Shown here one piece after another: positions 34,404-37,215 of a stretch of DNA of 37,215 nt. The stretch's first letter is position 1. Every line of letters starts with the position of its first letter. The position numbers and the translations under genes are program-made. Under the pieces are notes generated by a model that worked only from the letters and a program-made list of their open reading frames with translations, did no database searches and had not been told where the DNA came from. The DNA comes from Planctomyces sp. SH-PL62. GTDB lineage: Bacteria > Planctomycetota > Planctomycetia > Planctomycetales > Planctomycetaceae. The stretch spans positions 1-37,215 of the forward strand of contig CAMDDX010000027.1 of assembly GCA_945893075.1 (NCBI GenBank). The letters run 5' to 3'.

Positions 34404-35266
34404 CGTCGGCCCCCCTTTTTCTTCACACGACGGTCATCCCAAAGTTGCCCCGGCCAGCAGATCCGCGCCAAAGCCTGCGGTATTGTGTCGGCCAGAAATC
34501 GAGCACGGCGGCAGAGAAACTCGCCCCATGCCTCACGAACGGACTTCGACACGTCCCATTCGGTGGGAATCTCCGCCAGGAATTGTGACGCGACGGCTGG
34601 GGTGAATGCCAGCAAGCGGTCGCGAGCTTCTCGGATTTGCTCGTCTTTGATGAACGGAATGAACGCGGGAAACAGCCCGTAGAGGCCCGCATCTTGAATG
34701 GACGCCAGTTGGAAACTCTTCGAGGTCAGTACCCCGCCCGACGTGAAACAATGCGAATGGTCCATCGCGATCAATCGCAATCGTCCGCGACTTGCCCCCT
34801 CGCTGGTCAGAAAGACGTTGTCGAGGTTTGGGTCTCGGTTGTCCGGCGAGTGACGATCCCAATTCCGAATCCAGTTGTCGAACACCACCAACCGAGTGAT
34901 GTCTTCCGGGTTCTCCAACTGCAAGAGCTGTATGTCGGCCCCATCCCACGTCTGATGGTCTTTCGCGGCACGAGTCACAAACGCCGGCCCCGGCTGTGAC
35001 AGACTGCCATCCAAGAAAGTGACAGCTCCTTCGCTGAGAAGTTCCATGATCGAGAACTCAAACGTCGGCAGACCGAACCATTGAGCCAGTTGGATCGCGA
35101 CCAATTCGCAGGCGAGCGGATGCGGCCCTTGCCGGTTGCTCAATGCCTTGATGTATGCCTTGCCCGCATCCGTCACGATCCGCGCCGTTCCCATGCTGGT
35201 GTCCAACGCTTCCTCGAATCGAAGAAGCCGTGTCGGTTGCCAGAGAGAAGTGGGGGACGAAGACAA
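34400..35266 (-). CDS. HipA-family (HipA_2-type) protein kinase
   Basis: 288 residues, starting at TTG 35266 directly after the hsdS stop. GGGAGGG in the hsdS end serves as ribosome site. The first ATG (residue 25) would remove a strand of the kinase N-lobe. The catalytic loop is NWIRNWDRHSPDNRDPNLDN, with Asp137 and Asn147/Asn150. The metal-binding IAMDHSHCF has Asp169. HipA relatives are serine kinases that act on translation or as toxins. This subtype lacks the HipB-linked N-terminal domain and is not next to a HipB gene. It pairs with DUF3037. Confidence 0.87.
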   Translation of the reverse strand: MSSSPTSLWQPTRLLRFEEALDTSMGTARIVTDAGKAYIKALSNRQGPHPLACELVAIQLAQWFGLPTFEFSIMELLSEGAVTFLDGSLSQPGPAFVTRAAKDHQTWDGADIQLLQLENPEDITRLVVFDNWIRNWDRHSPDNRDPNLDNVFLTSEGASRGRLRLIAMDHSHCFTSGGVLTSKSFQLASIQDAGLYGLFPAFIPFIKDEQIREARDRLLAFTPAVASQFLAEIPTEWDVSKSVREAWGEFLCRRARFLADTIPQALARICWPGQLWDDRRVKKKGGRR

Positions 35267-36526
35267 CTACCGCCCTCCCTGAAACGCCTGAGCCAACAAC
35301 GCCGCTGGCAGTCGGTCGAGCGTTTCGAGCTTGCCGCTCAGCGATTCTCGCAACCGCGTGACTTCCGCGAGTTCGGCGGCGAGACGAGCGGCGACACATT
35401 CTTGTTCGTCGAGCGATGGAACAGGAACTTTCTCGGCGAGAATTTGGCTGCGCGTGATCTTTTTCATCGTGCCACTGGAACCGCCCGCTCTCTCGCACCA
35501 GTACCCGGTGAGATACAGGGATGAGAGGTATCGAGTCAGAAAGTCTCCGTGGACTTCATCGCCCGGCCAAATCCGAATCGTCAGGTCGGACGCGACCGCG
35601 CCGGGAGATTCGCCTTTGAACAAGGCAACTCGCCCGACGAGTTCAGGCGTGTTGCTTCGTGCGATCAGAATCTCGCCGGCCCGAACTGTGCAATCGGGCA
35701 CGTCGCTCGCCCACATTCGACCGGTCTTGATTCCTGCTGGATCAAAGCCCGTCTCAGTGAGACTGGCGGTCGTAATCGCTCGGACTTCGGCATCGGCAGT
35801 CAGGCAGATCGACTTCGATGGCAAGAGTTCACACACATCACCAAGACAACGACGCGGCCATGATTGTGCTTCATTGCTGTTGAAGACGTCGCGGAGCGAT
35901 GCGGCGGGGAGGGCTTGGGCGGCGGCGAGTTGGGCTTGCACGGCGGTTCGGGCCTTCGCCACCTCCGCCAGTTGCTTCCGCAACCGCCCCGCAATCCGCC
36001 GCTGCTTTTCAAGCAATGTGAACGGAATCCGAAAGTCTTCGATGAGCGCTTTCGTCAGTGCTTGTCGAGTTGCGCCTGCTTGCGTTTCCCAAATGAAACT
36101 CTGGAATTCGGGTGACGCTAAAAAGAACGCGACAAACTCAGAGTCCAGCGAGTCGTCGCCACGAATCACGCAAACGTGTTGATTGACGTTGGCTGGACAG
36201 CGTTCAGCCGGCACGACGCAGACTCGACCGATCGACGCGCCAGTGATGTTGAGCAAGACATCGCCTGGCTGAACTCGACTGACCGCCATCGCTTCGTCTT
36301 GGTCGGTGGAGATGAATGCCAAGCCGTCAGGCTCAAAGCGATTCATGTGGACGTTCTGGCTACGAATCAGCGGAATCCCCGATGCTTGGTAGCTTGCATG
36401 GCCGCCGAGTGGCGTCAGACCGCTTCCGATTTTCGAGACGTGATCGCCGAGGCGCACCCAACGCCAACCATTTCTCTCCGCGAGATGATTCGCTGGTTCT
36501 GCCGTGTTGTTCGTGTGGCTGGTCAT
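35267..36526 (-). CDS. hsdS: Type I restriction-modification specificity subunit (HsdS)
   Basis: 419 residues with two target-recognition domains (about 20-165 and 225-370), each starting with a WVRLGDHVSKIGSG- or RRCLGDVCELLPS-type segment and including SGIPLIRSQNV. Each is followed by a long conserved helix (EKQRRIAGRLRKQLAEVAKA and DEQECVAARLAAELAEVTRL) that spaces the two DNA half-sites. HsdS chooses the DNA target for both methylation and restriction. The DNA target cannot be read from the sequence. Its ATG overlaps the hsdR stop as ATGA. Open and complete, unlike hsdR and hsdM. Confidence 0.93.
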   Translation of the reverse strand: MTSHTNNTAEPANHLAERNGWRWVRLGDHVSKIGSGLTPLGGHASYQASGIPLIRSQNVHMNRFEPDGLAFISTDQDEAMAVSRVQPGDVLLNITGASIGRVCVVPAERCPANVNQHVCVIRGDDSLDSEFVAFFLASPEFQSFIWETQAGATRQALTKALIEDFRIPFTLLEKQRRIAGRLRKQLAEVAKARTAVQAQLAAAQALPAASLRDVFNSNEAQSWPRRCLGDVCELLPSKSICLTADAEVRAITTASLTETGFDPAGIKTGRMWASDVPDCTVRAGEILIARSNTPELVGRVALFKGESPGAVASDLTIRIWPGDEVHGDFLTRYLSSLYLTGYWCERAGGSSGTMKKITRSQILAEKVPVPSLDEQECVAARLAAELAEVTRLRESLSGKLETLDRLPAALLAQAFQGGR

Positions 36527-37080
36527 ATCGCGAACAACGATTCCTTGGTCTTGCGGAGCAGTTCAGCGGGGTTGCCGGCGGGGCGGAGGGCGGCGAGTCC
36601 TTTGGCGCGTTTGACTTCGGCCACTTGCCACAGTTCCGGCGTCTCCAAGGCGTCGGTCCCCGCTTTCTCGAATTGGCGGACGACGGCGCGGAGCACCTTG
36701 GTCGCCGGTGGAGGCAAGATCGAAAACCAGTCCGGCCCCGCATCCTCAAACCGCGCCGCTCGCTCCGTGCGCGTCAACGGCTCGACACCATACGCGACCG
36801 CCGCCAACACGTCGAACAAGTCGTACTCGCCCATGTGAGCCGCGTCGCGCAGCTTGTCGGGGATCAGCCCTTGCGCTCCCAATTGCTCAATCAAATCCTT
36901 CCGCTGCGCGGGGTCGAGCCACCGCTCGCGAAAGTCAGCCAGCGACGGAACCAGCGAGATCAGTTCCTCGACCAGCCGCGCCCGATACTGCTCCGGCGTC
37001 ACGCGCGTCAGCTTGCCATCCACGCCCATCAGATTGAATTGCCCGGCGTCCTTTACGCGAATTTGAATCCCACGGCCAGC
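36523..37080 (-). pseudogene. hsdR: Type I restriction enzyme HsdR, C-terminal fragment cut by an insertion
   Basis: About 185 codons match the C-terminal (EcoEI_R_C-type) domain of HsdR: IQIRVKDAGQFNLMGVDG, LTRVTPEQYRARL, DLFDVLAAVAYGVEPLTRTE, and the end NPAELLRKTKESLFAI. The helicase and nuclease parts should precede it. Instead, from about 37086 outward the sequence is a transposase tail on the same strand. The frame is open through the junction to 37215, but with different, unrelated residues. The restriction activity is therefore very probably lost, unless the missing 5' part survives beyond the inserted element. The exact junction (37075-37090) is approximate. Confidence 0.85.
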
Positions 37081-37085
37081 GCGTA

Positions 37086-37214
37086 TCAAAGTTGTTGACC
37101 TGTGAGGACTTCCGCGAGGAAGTCGTCGTTCCAGCCGGCGATTTGCATCTTGCCTCGCAGACTTTCTTTGAGCGGATGATGCTTGAGTCGCGTGATGGCA
37201 AAGCGTCGTAGCCA
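37086..37214 (-). CDS. Transposase C-terminal fragment at the window edge
   Basis: On the minus strand an open frame enters from the edge and ends with TGA at 37086-37088. The 42 residues include WLRRFAITRLKHHP, then ESLRGKMQIAGWND and FLAEVLTGQQL. The pattern LRRxAIxxLKxxxxxxSLRGKxxxAGW-D-FL is typical of the C-terminus of ISAs1/IS4-type DDE transposases. The family is my recollection, not a search. The stop lies immediately beside the resumption of hsdR coding sequence, which places the element's end here. Confidence 0.65.
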   Translation of the reverse strand, partial: WLRRFAITRLKHHPLKESLRGKMQIAGWNDDFLAEVLTGQQL

Positions 37215-37215
37215 A

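Noticed and set aside
34400..35266. A classical HipBA toxin-antitoxin pair
   Set aside because: No HipB-like helix-turn-helix gene is adjacent. The kinase lacks the HipA N-terminal domain and is coupled to DUF3037 instead.
36523..37215. An intact 230-residue protein at the right edge
   Set aside because: Its first 45 residues are out-of-frame translation of a transposase tail. Only the remainder is HsdR.

Overview
The window is high-GC chromosomal DNA that looks like a member of the Planctomycetota. The support is direct: three Tat-type DUF1501 proteins, two large proteins with planctomycete cytochrome c / DUF1549 / DUF1553 (PSCyt/PSD1-type) domains, a secreted sulfatase, secreted hydrolases and an FG-GAP/ASPIC protein. 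This combination is characteristic of the group. No 16S or marker tree was available, so genus and species cannot be given.

Layout. 1-1030: the tail of an ISKra4-like transposase, then a decayed REP-associated tyrosine transposase (RAYT) surrounded and invaded by REP palindromes. 1138-14000: mostly housekeeping genes: purL, tRNA-Met(CAT), an anti-sigma kinase/antagonist pair, an amidinotransferase-family enzyme, a CDGSH protein, a secreted alpha/beta hydrolase, a ROK sugar kinase, a ParE/RelE-type toxin-antitoxin pair and an aldehyde dehydrogenase. 14010-30517: a secreted-protein region with a beta-propeller, a frameshifted FG-GAP/ASPIC protein, DUF1501 and DUF1549/1553 genes, an esterase, a sulfatase and a WD40 protein. 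30576-37215: a minus-strand defence-type island in which a damaged type I restriction-modification system (hsdR fragment, hsdS, hsdM with two frame breaks) encloses a HipA-like kinase, a DUF3037 gene and a Fic gene. The hsdR gene is cut by a transposase tail at the window edge.

The most unusual content is the repeats. (1) A 127-bp element with perfect 30-bp inverted ends occurs three times (21904-22030, 27929-28055, 29391-29517). Each end carries an outward-facing ATG encoding MKFEDLTP. In two of the three places the element has separated a gene from its probable original start and now supplies the in-frame start codon. (2) A family of GTAG-plus-hairpin REP units, usually paired, is scattered through the window. 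Copies lie in frame inside purL and inside a DUF1553 gene, and copies supply the stop codons of two other genes. The RAYT that probably served such repeats is itself a pseudogene here. (3) Several unrelated long palindromes fill other gene junctions.

How the genes may work together: the DUF1501, DUF1549/1553, sulfatase and esterase genes lie in one orientation with short gaps. They are probably co-transcribed parts of the exported degradative or surface machinery of planctomycetes, but the substrate cannot be read from the sequence. The hsd island reads as one operon with overlapping genes. Its restriction half is broken, while the kinase/DUF3037/Fic genes remain open.
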